A stretch of 64,000 nt of DNA. Origin: Ancistrus triradiatus (lineage: Eukaryota; Chordata; Actinopteri; Siluriformes; Loricariidae). The translations under genes were made by a program, and so were the position numbers. The stretch spans positions 248,001 through 312,000 of the forward strand of contig JAJAGP010000435.1 of the NCBI GenBank assembly GCA_025084515.1. The letters run 5' to 3'. Positions 1-10,185 of the stretch are shown here, piece by piece; positions within the stretch are counted from its first letter, which is position 1, and each line of letters starts with the position of its first letter. The notes under the pieces were generated by a model that saw only the letters and a list, made by a program, of their open reading frames with translations, did no database searches and had not been told where the DNA came from.

Positions 1-149
1 TAAACAGGGACAAAACGACCTAATGTTTGAACATTCCGGTGCCCTCTGGAGGTCTTAGGAGGTCTGGAACTAGTTTTGATTTAGATTTTTACACAACCTC
101 TGTATAAAACCTTTAAAACATCACTCTATGACTTATTAGTTTAGATAAA

Positions 150-378
150 TTAGTTTCGTTCTTAATTTTTCATCTACGCCGCCCAAGGAGGTTGGGTCCC
201 TTTTTGAGTCTTGGTCCTCCCAAGGTTTCTTCCTCATAACGCTTAGGGAGTTTTTCCTTGCCACTGTCGCCCTAGGCTTGCTCAATTTGGGGTTGGACGT
301 AGATATTAGGAGATTGTAAAGTTGCTTTGAGACAATGCTCCATTGTAAAAAGCATTATATAAATAAATCTGACTTGAC
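150..378 (+). mobile_element. L2-clade LINE, 3' tail only
   Basis: This is the 3' untranslated tail of a non-LTR retrotransposon. It is nearly the same sequence as 40078-40325, where the tail follows recognisable L2 reverse-transcriptase C-terminal sequence. Shared landmarks are the segment AGGTTTCTTCCTCATAAC, the run AGTTTTTCCTTGCCACTGTC and the end with GTAAAGTTGCTTTGAGACAA and repeated TTGAC-like words. No coding part is present, which fits the 5' truncation usual for LINE insertions. Family assignment comes from the internal match and general knowledge of fish L2 tails. Confidence 0.8.
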
Positions 379-929
379 TATTCCATTGTCTTTATCAATA
401 TATAATAAAATATTCAATATAAAATTATAGATTAAATTACAATTTAATAACTGAAACCTTTACTATTACGATCCCTGAAAAAAAAAAATTATAATTTTTT
501 TATAAAACAGTTTTGTAATTAATCAAATCATTTTTCACTTGCTCTTCAATTTTAAATCCTGCTATCATCTCATTATTTTAGCATTTGTCTGCTGATGATC
601 GTCTTGATCCTGTCTACAAGACTAAATGCATCGGGTGCAAATGCTGCCATGTGATTGGCTGATTAGATATTTGTATTAACAAGCAGTTGAACAGATGTCA
701 TTAGCAATAATTTACTAAGATCTAATATGAAGGTGCTTAATTTGGCATGTAGAAAATTGAATCCCGATCCAGCTGATGATACTGTTACGGGTCGCCCGGT
801 GATCCGTGGAGGAAAAAGGGAAAAAACAGGATCCAAAAGAACAGAGCAATCCCTAAAGCTGCTGATCCTAGTGGGATGCAGCAACTATCTAAATAAAGAG
901 GGTGTTGAAAAAAAGAGCTCGAGAGAGAT
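379..929. other. No gene seen; AT-rich then low-copy
   Basis: The first half is AT-rich with A and T runs. 720-930 may be the body of the SINE whose tRNA-like head lies at 935-1005 on the minus strand, but I do not recognise that body. The short open frames here overlap one another on both strands and show no family resemblance. Confidence 0.4.
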
Positions 930-934
930 TGCTT

Positions 935-1005
935 AGTCACTGGGATTCGAACACTGAGTGCCGGCGCGCTGTCCATGGTGCTTAACGCCGTGAGCCAAGC
1001 TCTGG
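935..1005 (-). mobile_element. tRNA-like SINE head or tRNA pseudogene
   Basis: Read on the minus strand, this has an A-box-like stretch (TGGCTCACGGCGTTAAG, about 981-1000) followed by a B-box-like TGTTCGAATCCC (942-953), the internal RNA polymerase III promoter layout of a tRNA. Spacing between the boxes suits a tRNA-derived SINE head. I could not fold a clean four-armed tRNA, so a SINE head or tRNA pseudogene is more likely than a working tRNA gene. The SINE family is not recognised. Confidence 0.5.
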
Positions 1006-1012
1006 GTCTTAT

Positions 1013-2039
1013 GACTGGATGGGGGGTGGTGCCAGCCAAACACCGAAGCCACGCGGGGTGGAGCGGGACTCTGGACTTTCTGAATGAATGAAGGAAATAC
1101 TACTGAGGGCGCGTGAGAAAGAAACGTGCGGCGCGCCGGCTACTCAAAATAGGAATGCGAAGCGAAAGTGACTCGCTATCGCTGACGGGTGAGAAGCGTG
1201 ACTGCAATCGCATAAAACCGATTTCTGGAAGCGAGAGAATGCAGAAGTAACTGCGGATGGCCGCCAGCGGACAAACAAACCAAGGGAGGAAATCTCAACC
1301 CTACTCTGGTAATAATCCCTGTCTTACCTCTGGTCCTTCTGGAACCCTACAAGGCCGACCTCCTTAACGAGGCCAGTTGTCCACTGAGCCTAACTAGCCA
1401 AAAAGACACGAAAAGGTAACCACCTATGAAAACACACAGAGCGAATATGGTGCGACGCGCCGCAACCACGCCCCTATAAATATCTCTGGGACCGAATAGT
1501 GAGTACGAGCACCTGTGCGGGGCTTGGTGACAGGTAACTAGTTAAAGATCACATGTAGGGCCTAGGGGAGTTCGACTCCGGCGTTTTCTAGTGCAACGCT
1601 GCCCTCTATTGTCCGACTGGCCGCTACTGCGACCTCTAACAGATACGGTTTGTTTTATTCAGAAACACCTTCATTACCGTCCGGGTGTCACTTTGAGTGT
1701 TTAAACGTTACATGGTAGATCTGTAACACGTTTAAATACGAATGGGGCCATAATCACACAAAATCCACAGAAATCGTGTCCCCTGAGTAAATGGCGCAGA
1801 AGTCAAATCTCAGTAATACCTCGTCTGATAACAGCTCTGCCACGATTCTCTCACAGCACCGGAAAATAAAACGTTTAATGGTCCCAAAAGGTTGGTCGGT
1901 TTCTGCTCTGCTCGCCATGTACAGTACAGATAGCTGAACGTCTCTGACCTTGACGCGTACAGGAAGCATTTATTGAGTCATAACGGCTCAGATGTGACAA
2001 CATGACGTAATGCTAACGTTACATGGACCTCTGCTCCGA
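1013..2039. other. No gene seen; low-copy sequence
   Basis: Mixed composition with several CpG-rich patches (1100-1260). The minus-strand frame at 1754-1969 has no recognisable motif. The last ~30 bases run into the ACTAGT-rich array. I see no splice-flanked exon or RNA gene. Confidence 0.4.
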
Positions 2040-3810
2040 ACTAGTACTGATTAAAGTCTTAGTTAACTAGTGAGCTGCAAAATATCTGACATGTTAACTA
2101 GTAAAACAGTTTTTTCCTAGTTTTTTTCTAGTTCTCAGTCTTCACTAGTTAACTACCAAAGTCAAGTAACATTCCAACTAGTTGACTAAAAAGCATTTTG
2201 AGCATCACTTGTTAACTTGTTAACTAGTAAGATCAAAAGAGGCTTTAACTAGTCAACTAGTGCGCATTTTTTGGCTGTCTAACTAATGAAAAAAAATCAA
2301 AAATGCTCTATGCTTTTTAGCCTCACTAGTTAACTAGTACAGTCAAATGGCACCAGCTAGTTCACAAATGAGCATTTCGGACCTTGATAGTTAACTAGTA
2401 TAGATTGTGAGCATCACTAACTTTAACTAGTTAACTATTGAGCATTCTTTGCTGTTACTAGTTAAATTGCAAACACCTCTGCCTCACTAGTTAACTAGTG
2501 AAGCCAAAGGACAGTCCAATTAGATATTTACTGTGTGTTACAATTTTGCTGTCACTAGACTTTTAGCCTCACTAACTAGTAGAGTAAAATGACATTCCGA
2601 CTATTTAACTACTGAGCATTTTGGACCTTGCTAGCTAACTAGTAAATATTTTGAGCCTCACGAATTTATAAGAGGCTTTAACTAGTTAACTATTGAGCAT
2701 TCTTTGCTGTTACTAATTAACTAATAAACACAGCCTCCCTACTTAACTAGTAAAGTCAAATGAGAGTCCAATTAGATAACTAGTGTGTATTTTGAACCTT
2801 GCTGGTTAATTAGCAAAGATTGAGCCTCACTAGTTAACTAGTAAGGTCTTAAGAGGCTTTAACTAGTTAACTAGTATACAATTTTGCTGTCACTAGACTT
2901 TTAGCCTCACTAACTAGTAAAGTAAAAAGACACTCTGACTAGTTAACTACTGAGCATTTGATCTTGCTAGTTAACTAACAAATATTTTGAGCCTCACTAA
3001 TTCATAAGAGGCTAGCATTCTTTGCTGTTACTAGTTAACTAATAAACACAGCCTCCCTAGTTAACTAGTAAAGTCAAATGACAGTCCAATTAGATAACTA
3101 GTGTGTATTTTAAACCTCGCTAGTTAACTGGTAAAGATTGAGTCTCACTAGTTAACGAGTAAGATCTTAAGAGGCTTAGACTACTTAATTAGTGTACAAT
3201 TTTAGCTGTCACTAGGCTTTTAGCCTCACCAACTAGTAAAGTAAAATGAAACTGACTAGTTCACAAATGAGCATTTTGTCCTTGCTGGTTAACTAGTAAA
3301 GATTTTGAGCCTCACTAGTTCATGTTAAAATGTAACTAGTTAACTATTGAGCATTCTTTGCTGTTACTAGTTAAACTGTAAACACTTTAGCCTCACTAGT
3401 TAACTAGTAAAGTCAAATGACAGTCCAATTAGATAACTAATTTGTGTTTTGAACCTCACTAGGTAATTGGTAAAGATTAACTAGTAAACTATTAAGGTCT
3501 TAAGAGGCTTTAACCAGTTAACAAGTGTACAATTTTGCTGTCACTGCACTTTTAGCCTCACTAACTAGTAAAGTCATATAACACTCCAACTAGTTAACTA
3601 CTGAGCATTTTGGACCTTGCTAGTTAACTAGTATAGATTTTGAGTCTCACTTCATAAGGAGGTCATTTAACTAGTTAACTAGTAAGCATTTTTGGCTTAA
3701 ACTAGTAAGTAAATAGTAAGGTCATAAGAGGCTTTAGTGAACATTGGGCACTTTGCTAGTTAACTAGTAAAGATTTTGAGCCTCACTAGTTAACTAGTAA
3801 GACATTCAGT
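2040..3810. repeat. Tandem array built on palindrome ACTAGTTAACTAGT
   Basis: About 1.8 kb of non-coding sequence in which the 14-bp perfect palindrome ACTAGTTAACTAGT and its cores (TAGTTAACTA, TTAACTAGT) recur every 30-60 bases. I count at least seven exact 14-mers, including 2325-2338, 2486-2499, 2829-2842, 2861-2874, 3670-3683 and 3785-3798. Spacers between palindromes are themselves reused in order, giving a higher-order unit: the marker GCATTCTTTGCTGTTACT begins at 2442, 2698, 3015 and 3351, so units are about 256, 317 and 336 bases. Other ordered spacers include AGTCAAATGACAGTCCAATT and TTTTGAGCCTCAC. Each 14-mer combines SpeI (ACTAGT) and HpaI (GTTAAC) sites. No open frame of note runs through it. 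I know of no named family matching it. Confidence 0.9.
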
Positions 3811-5110
3811 GTTATTAGTTGAGTCCAGAGGGCCACTGGCACATCAAAAAGCTTACTCGTTGGGCTAGTGTAGTGCCTGCTGCCACTAAGGCTTCTGCCA
3901 TTACTAGTTCAACAAATTAGTTGCTGGTGATTGATGCCAAGGCTATCTACTTAATGCTCAGACAATATTAACGTTCCAAGAATTAAAGTGCAGGCTGTAA
4001 GGAGGCCTGATTCCTGCTAATTAGTTAACAAAAGGCGTCTTGGGGAAAGTGATGCTTAACAAATGATTATCTTATAATCATCTGACATGGCATCAACAGG
4101 TAACTGTTTGTAAAGACTTTAATCCGGTGAAGAAAATTCATCTTAGTCATTTTACAGAATATCCAAACAGATGATCTGAGTCACGCTCACTGTTAGTTTA
4201 ATTCCTGAACCATCTGTCTAAACTCCGACACTGATTTCTGCCTGGTAAGCAGATGTGTGTTTAGAGCTAAACACATGACCAGGACTCACCGCGCTGCTCC
4301 AAAAACATAATCAAAGCACTAAAATCAATGGGAAACGCTCCAAAAACTGTTGAGCCAGTGCAGGTCCGGACGATCTCTTACTCAATCTCGGCTGTTACGG
4401 AGGACAGATGGTGCTTTGGTTTGACGGCGGAAGGCGATGCAGACGGTGCGCGATTTCCGCGTTCTGGCTGCGCTAAGCTTAAACGCTGCACGCTCCAAGC
4501 AACTGTACATGCAGGCTTCGAATCTCTGCACCGCCTCCCCATAACGGCACCGAAAAACCTGTTCGCTTTGAGTAATACGCCTTATGAAAACGCAAACGAC
4601 GCTAACGAGAAAAGTGGGCCACTCGACGCTCGGCTCGTTTGCTTTACTTCAATCAGTAGGAGCAAAGCTTGCATTTTTTTGGGCGAATTTGTAAGAGGTA
4701 ACATCTGCGCCAGTCGGAGGCCATAAAACTCGAATGAATCAAATGAACGCCAAACGCTTTCCTTTTGTTTGTTTGAGGCCGAGTGAGGCCGACCTTAGAT
4801 AAACGTTTCGCTCGAATTAATGATGAGTGGTAATTTTCTCTATCGGTCTTACGCAGTGCCGCTTCTCATGACTGGCCTCATTTCTAAACAACGCATACAC
4901 ACATATACTTATACTTTGCAGTTTAATACACTATGGCAATTAGTTTCGGGGCAACAGTGACTCCTGGCTGCACCGAGTCCCGGGTGTACCAGGGCACACT
5001 CACTCTTTCTGATTCTTTGACTCTCTAAAACTCTGTCTTCGGATTCCGTTTCTCTGACTCTCACAAAGTCAGTAGTTACGGGTCTGGAAGGTTATGAGCT
5101 TGGTTTTATC
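3811..5110. other. No gene seen; decayed array edge then low-copy DNA
   Basis: 3811-3960 still carries scattered ACTAGT words, the decayed edge of the array. From 4200 to 4850 the sequence is CpG-richer and includes an open frame of 132 codons at 4328-4726. That protein has no recognisable domain, signal peptide or membrane segment and no splice context, so I do not call it a gene. Confidence 0.4.
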
Positions 5111-5111
5111 A

Positions 5112-5162
5112 GGCTACACTATTGGACCCTCGAGCAAGGCCCTTATCTGGTGCTTGTCTCAA
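5112..5162 (+). mobile_element. SINE fragment
   Basis: Short match to the middle of the tRNA-headed SINEs found elsewhere in the window: the phrase TTGGACC-CGAGCAAGGCCCTTA corresponds to the same phrase in the copies at 9278-9470 and 44076-44274. Neither the tRNA-like head nor the GGATA-stem tail is preserved here. Confidence 0.4.
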
Positions 5163-5878
5163 GTGCAAGTTGTTTTTGTGTAGGAGTTTTTAAGCAAATT
5201 TGATTTCTAAATTCACGATGAATACAATGGATGCTACTGCATATTTAAAAAAAACAAAAACTCTAGAGCCTTCAGACCTTCTGGACTCTTAGTGCCAGGG
5301 CTAATGGAGAACCAGGAAACGAATGCAACCTCATAGACAGACAGAACTCACTTTGCCGAAAGCGGGATAGTTTACTGTCCCTGTTTAGTATCCCACCTCT
5401 GGCGAGGTCAGGTCTGTCTGTCGGTCCAGAAGTTGTGTGCTTTAATGGCTGAGGTCTTAAGAATTATAATGGAAATAAAAATCTGTCTTATATATACACA
5501 CAGTACTGCGCAAAAGTATTAGGCCACCATTAGATGTATGTTTTAGCAATGCTATATGATCATACATAACATATTGTCGATGATCGGATCCAAAAACTTG
5601 TATCCGTCAGTCCGTAATCCTCTTTTCCACTGATCTTAATTCCAGTCTTTGTTTTCCAAGCTTTAGCGTACCTTTTCCTTTTCACCCTGTTCCATTTCTG
5701 AAAATTTGTTTTCTTGGCTGCTACCCTTTCAGGGTCGACTTGGCACCCCGACAAACAAGTCTAAAGAGAGGTCACACTAAATACTTACCACTATAGCCTA
5801 TAGAAGCTGTTTTTTAATACTGCATACACATTTTCAAATTTTCTAATAAAAAGACTAATAAAGAGAAATAATTATATA

Positions 5879-7767
5879 CAGTGGTGCTTAAAAGGTTGTG
5901 AATCCTTTAAAATTTTCTATTTTTCTGCATAAATGCACATTCTAAAAGTAGAAACCCAGTAAAAAAAAATGAGACAAAAATATTATACTTGGTCATTTAT
6001 TTTTTGAGGAAAATGATACAATATTACATATTAGTGAGTGGCAAAAGTATATGAACCTTTGCTTTCAGTATCTGGTGTGACCCAACTGTGCAGCAATAAC
6101 TGCAGCTAAACGTTTCCTGTAGCTGTTGATCAGTCCTGCACACCGGCTTGGAGGAACTTTAGCCCATTCCTCCGTACAGAACAGCTTCAGCTCTGGGATG
6201 TTGGTGGGTTTCCTTACATTAGCTGCTCACTTCAGGTCCTTCCACAACATTTCGATTTTAATTAAGGTCCAGGACTTTTGGCTTTGCCTTTCCAGAACAT
6301 TACTTTTATTCTTCTTTAACCATTCTATGGTAGACGACTTGTGGTGCTTAGGTCTTGTCTTGCTGCATGACCACCTTCTTCTTGAGATTCATTTCATATA
6401 CAGATGGTCCCTGACATTTTCTTTCAGAATTCTCTGATATAGGAGAGGAGAGTGGGAAGGGGGGTGAGAAGTGAACTGGAAAAAAAAAGGAGTGGGAGAA
6501 GAAAAATTCAGAATTCATTGTTCTATCAATGGAATGGCAAGCTGTCCTGGCCCAGATGCAGCAAAAAAAACAAAGGGCCCAAACCAAGGAAATACTACCA
6601 CCACATTTTTACAGATGGGATAGGTCTTAGGTTGAAATGCCAGTGTTTTCCTTCCCTCCACATAACGCTTCTCTTTTAAAAAAACCAAAATGTTTTCTAT
6701 TTTGGTCTCATCCATCCACAAAAAACTTCTTCCAAGGGTGGCCTTGCTGGGCTTGTCCACTTGAATCTTAAAAACAAACCGACAAACCGCAGACGATCTG
6801 GCAATGTTTCCTTTTTGAAGATCAGTGGCTTTCCCCATTCTCTTGCACCCTGCTTGCCTGCAAACCATTGTGTTCAGGAGAAAAAAAGGGAGAGGAGAGA
6901 GTGGAAACAAAGGGTGAAAAGAAGGAGTGTGGAAGCTGGGGGAAGAGGAGGGAAAGTATTAGAAGGGCTGAGAAGGAAATAGAGCGGAGAAAAAAAGAAG
7001 AGAGGAGGGGGAGGAAAAAAGGGTATGAGCTGCAATGTTCTTTTTGAAGAGCAGTGGCTTTCTCCTTGCAACCCTGCCATGCACACCATTGTTGTTCAGT
7101 GTTGTTCTGATGGAACTCATGAACATTAACATTAGCCAATGTGAGAGAGGCCTTCAGTTGCTTAGAAGTTACCCTGGGGTCCTTTGTGACCTTACCAACT
7201 AATACACGCCTTGCTCTTGAAGTGATCTTTGTTGGTCGACCACTCCTGGGGAGAGAATGATGCACTTGAATTTACTTCACTCCACAATCTGTCTGACCGT
7301 GGATTGGTGGAGTCCAAACTCTTTAGAGATGGTTTTATAACCTTGTCCAGCCTGATGAGCAGCAACCACTCTGTGAGGTCCTCAGAAATCTCCTTTGTTC
7401 ATGCCATGATACACTCCCACAAACACGTGTTGTGAAGAGCAGACTTTGATAGATCCCTGTTCTTTAAATAAAACAGGGTGCCCACTCACACCTGATTGTC
7501 ATCCCATTGGGTGAAAACACCTGACTAATTTCACCTTCAAATTAATGGCTAATCTTAGAGGTTCACATACTTTTTCCACACACTAATATGTAATATTTGA
7601 TCATTTTCCTCAATAAAGAAATGACCAAGTATAATATTTTTGTCTCATTTGTTTAACTGGGTTAAACTTTATTTACTTTTAGGACTTGTGTGAAAATCTG
7701 ATGTTTTAGGTCATATTTATGCAATAATATAGAAATTTCTAAAGGGTTAAACTTTCAAGCACCACTG
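5879..7767 (-). mobile_element. Tc1-type transposon, nested, full length with inserts
   Basis: Ends begin CAGTGGTGCTT at both termini in inverted orientation and are flanked by TA on each side (5877-5878 and 7768-7769), a textbook Tc1/mariner target-site duplication. Inverted terminal stretches extend inward for roughly 100-200 bases with matching phrases such as GACCAAGTATAATATTTTTG. The element is about 1.89 kb, longer than the usual ~1.6 kb because of purine-rich extra sequence at 6438-6505 and 6878-7031. It lies inside the older MITE at 5501-7825, so it is the younger insertion. Its transposase is broken. Confidence 0.9.
6065..7407 (-). pseudogene. Tc1-type transposase, broken
   Basis: Cut-and-paste transposase remnant. 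The family start ATG is at 7407-7405, but codon 3 is TGA, apparently a CGA-to-TGA (CpG decay) change. Recognisable pieces in order are HQAGQGYKTISKEFGLHQST (helix-turn-helix), GRPTKITSRARRVLVGKVTK, the first catalytic region MDETKIE (canonical W-[ST]-DE), AFQPK, FFAASGPGQLAI, and the C-terminal AGLINSYRKRLAAVIA ending at the stop at 6067-6065. Frames change several times. A block of about 75 bases of coding sequence is present twice (6801-6877 and 7032-7101) around a purine-rich insert. The second Asp and Glu of the DDE triad are not legible. Not functional. Confidence 0.85.
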
Positions 7768-7825
7768 TATGGTCGTTATACCTTTATTTAATCTAATGGT
7801 GGCCTAAGACATTTGCACAGTACTG

Positions 7826-8159
7826 TATACATCTTATTCACGTCTGAATGGCAGAAAATGAGTACGAGCGAGAAAAGGGAATCGCAGTCTAGAAAACAGA
7901 AAGAAACACAGCATCATTCTACTTTCTTTTTCATTATCGGTAAGTGTTTCAGGTTTTATAAAAGATACAAAGATAAGAATGACTATTGTACAGTACACTG
8001 CTGTATTAAATGCCTCTAAGTAATATAACTGTTTCAATAAAACACTGTGAAAAATATCTAAACGACTACATTTCACCAAACATAAGCTTTCCAAACACTG
8101 ACTAAGACAAGAAAAAGTGAAGAGTCATCATTATTACTAAGTGTTTTTGTGTCGTCATT
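7826..8159. other. No gene seen
   Basis: AT-rich sequence without recognisable repeat or coding signal. Overlapping short frames on both strands have no family resemblance. Confidence 0.4.
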
Positions 8160-8545
8160 GCAATTTCGGTGACTCAGGGTTAAAAGGATCTGAAGAGGCA
8201 CTCGGATGGAGACGCTGTGAGAAAGCCGAACAGAAGCCCGAGACAAAAGCTCCGGGCTCAGTCTGCACTCGATAACCGAGGCCTGAGACGAGCGAGCTGC
8301 AAAATTAGAAGCAAAACAATCGCTTGTCTAATCAGTGACCCCTGAACTTCTCAGCACTGTCTTTCTGTCTCCCAGTCCTTTCCCTCAGGAGAGGGAAGCT
8401 ATTCTGAGACACCGCTGCCTAATTAACACTGCCAATTGAGCACTGACGGGTTCTGCCAGAGCAACGATGGAGATGAGCAATGATTTGAAGCCTTAATGAC
8501 TCTAATCTTAATAAGAAACCATTATTCGTGAATTGCTGTATTCGT
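8160..8545. other. Low-copy island, candidate conserved noncoding element
   Basis: Balanced base composition between two AT-rich repeat zones, with homeodomain-type words (CTAATTAACACTG, TTAATGACTCTAATCTTAA) and no match to any repeat in the window. That texture is typical of fish conserved noncoding elements. No open frame or splice pattern supports an exon. The call is inference from composition only. Confidence 0.25.
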
Positions 8546-8549
8546 GGTA

Positions 8550-9100
8550 CCCTATAAATGCAGCTAGAGCTATGAACATGTCATAGAGCCTTATAACACC
8601 TACAGTGAACCAAATTAATAGCTTTTTACAGAAATTACACTAAACTGTGAGGATATAACTTACAAATGCTGTCAAAGCATATCTACGGTGTACCAGAAGT
8701 TATAAAGCGTTATAGCAATTCACATCGAGAAAAATTTACAGTATGATCATCAGACCAACTTAAAGACCTTACATAGCACTTATAATGCTGCATAAGGTAG
8801 TATATACTAGTTTATACATACTCATTCCACATAACTCTAGGTATGTGATATTGATATGATGTATTTTTAATTTAAAAAAAATTTATGCTTATGACACCTC
8901 TATGTCTGTACTGAGCTGTCATAATGCACCATGTGTTATGCGCTTGCATTATAATGCATTATAACTTGCATTTTATGCATCAACACTACATTGTACAGCA
9001 ATCTAAAATGCTGGGAGTTGTATGCATGCTGTTTCCACAGAATATACAGTATTATGTGGGTTTCATGACACATAGTATTGTAATAAGCGCTAAGAATGAA
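8550..9100. repeat. AT-rich degenerate repeat with CATTATAA words
   Basis: Irregular repetition of words such as TTATAATGC, GCATTATAA and CATAATGCA. The same vocabulary continues at 9475-10185 and 11784-11990. There is no clear period in this part. Non-coding. Confidence 0.6.
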
Positions 9101-9101
9101 T

Positions 9102-9174
9102 GGCTGCATAGCTCAGTGGTTAGAGCACTGGTCTTGTAAACCAGGGGTCGTGAGCTCAAGTCTCTCTGCAGCCT
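9102..9174 (+). tRNA. tRNA-Thr(UGU), gene or recent pseudogene
   Basis: A 73-base cloverleaf with no intron. The acceptor stem GGCTGCA pairs perfectly with TGCAGCC and T is the discriminator. The D arm is GCTC/GAGC with loop AGTGGTTA. The anticodon stem CTGGT/ACCAG pairs perfectly with loop CTTGTAA, anticodon TGT at 9135-9137, decoding Thr ACA. The T stem GTGAG/CTCTC has one mismatch, and the T loop CTCAAGT departs from the usual TTCRANT. No T-run terminator follows closely. The sequence agrees closely with vertebrate tRNA-Thr(UGU) as I know it. The T-arm changes and missing terminator leave open a retroposed pseudogene. Confidence 0.75.
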
Positions 9175-9277
9175 TGTATGTTGGCATTAGTGGCAATGTC
9201 ACAGTGCAATCAACTTGATGGACATAATGTTGATAACTTGATTTGATAAGCATTAGAAATATGGATGACATCTCATA

Positions 9278-9470
9278 GGGCTGTGGTAGCCTAGCGGTTA
9301 AGGTACTGCACTCTGGATAAGGGCAAAGCTCCAGGGTTCAAATCCCACCTCTGCCAAGTTGCCACTGTTGGATCCTTGAGCAAGACCCTTAACCTACAAT
9401 TGCTTGGATTGTAGGACTGTATCATTTGTAAGTCTCTCTGGATAAGGCCGTCTGCTAAATGTAAATAATG
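9278..9470 (+). mobile_element. tRNA-derived SINE (V-SINE-like), near full length
   Basis: The tRNA-like head starts at TGTGGTAGCCTAGCGGTTAA (A box) and has B box GGTTCAAATCC at 9335-9345. The body contains TTGCCACTGTTGGATCCTTG and AGCAAGACCCTTAACC. The tail CTCTGGATAAGGCCGTCTGC ends in TAAATGTAAATAA. A short stem capped by a GGATA loop near the 3' end is the feature recognised by UnaL2-type LINE reverse transcriptase in fish V-SINEs. Other copies lie at 38095-38245 (minus), 44076-44274 (minus) and 56226-56397. Confidence 0.85.
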
Positions 9471-9510
9471 CTTTATAAGGTGGTATGTGGATATTATAAT
9501 GCTAGATTTC

Positions 9511-10185
9511 ATTCACATTTATTGTAAAGCCTGTAGTAACCTTCTATAAAAGGTTTATTATCTGTAATACACTTTATGCTCAAGTACAGAAACCAAATAT
9601 GTATGCTACATAAGCGTGTCATAAGGCATTATAAGCTGCGGTACAGTTCTGCAGGTGTATTTATGGTGATATAAGATATTCAACATGCTGTGAAGCCTTT
9701 ACAATTTAAAGCAAATTATGTAGCTATTAAACTACTAAGCTTTATAGAGCTGTTATAATGCACTATGACATGCAAACATCAATAGTATGCACTGAATAAA
9801 CTTTAGTACAGGTACAGTAGTATAAGTATTATAGGAGTTATTATAGTATGTAGACATTGACAAGACTAGACTATTCATTCACATTTATTGTAAAGTCTGC
9901 AATAACCTGCTATAATGGATTGTTATGTGTAATACACTTTATGTATTACAGAAACCAGTACGTATGCTACATAAGCATGTCATAATGCATTATAAGTGGC
10001 AGCACAAACATTTAAGCAGTTATGTACATGTTTTTCTGGTTATATAAGATATTCAACATGGTATAACGCATGTACTCATTGACAGGCATTACAGACTTGT
10101 TATAACGCATTATAACATGCAAACATCAATAGTACGCATTGAATAAGCTTTAGTACACATACTGTAGTGTATTATAGGAGTTTTA
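9511..10185. repeat. ~366-bp unit in tandem, second copy broken by Tc1
   Basis: The unit beginning ATTCACATTTATTGTAAAG at 9511 recurs at 9877. Later landmarks are offset by 347-373 bases (ATAAGATATTCAACATG at 9671 and 10044; ACATGCAAACATCAATAGTA at 9768 and 10115). The copies differ by many substitutions and small indels, so the duplication is old. The second unit is interrupted at 10186 by a Tc1 element; AT-rich repeat resumes at 11784. Confidence 0.75.

Larger units (their letters stand above)
5501..7825. mobile_element. Tc1-type deletion derivative (MITE), split by a younger Tc1
   Basis: Terminal inverted repeats at 5501-5537 and 7789-7825 both read, inward, CAGTACTGYGCAAAWGTMTT then AGGCCACCATTAGAT. 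The right end is followed by TA, the Tc1/mariner target. Removing the nested element at 5879-7767 leaves about 435 bp. The left part carries a transposase scrap on the minus strand (5560-5754) reading NRVKRKRYAKAWK, the helix that precedes the first catalytic Asp in Tc1 transposases, followed by GKEDYGL. It cannot encode an active transposase, so it is an internally deleted, non-autonomous relative. The same structure recurs at 38443-38781. Confidence 0.75.

Noticed and set aside
2040..3810. Possible CRISPR-like repeat-spacer layout of the ACTAGTTAACTAGT array
   Set aside because: Repeats are only 14 bases, spacing is irregular, spacers are reused in order, and the window is vertebrate; it is a satellite.
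4328..4726. 132-codon open frame on the plus strand
   Set aside because: No recognisable domain, no splice context, no repeat or family match; its length is within chance for CpG-richer sequence.
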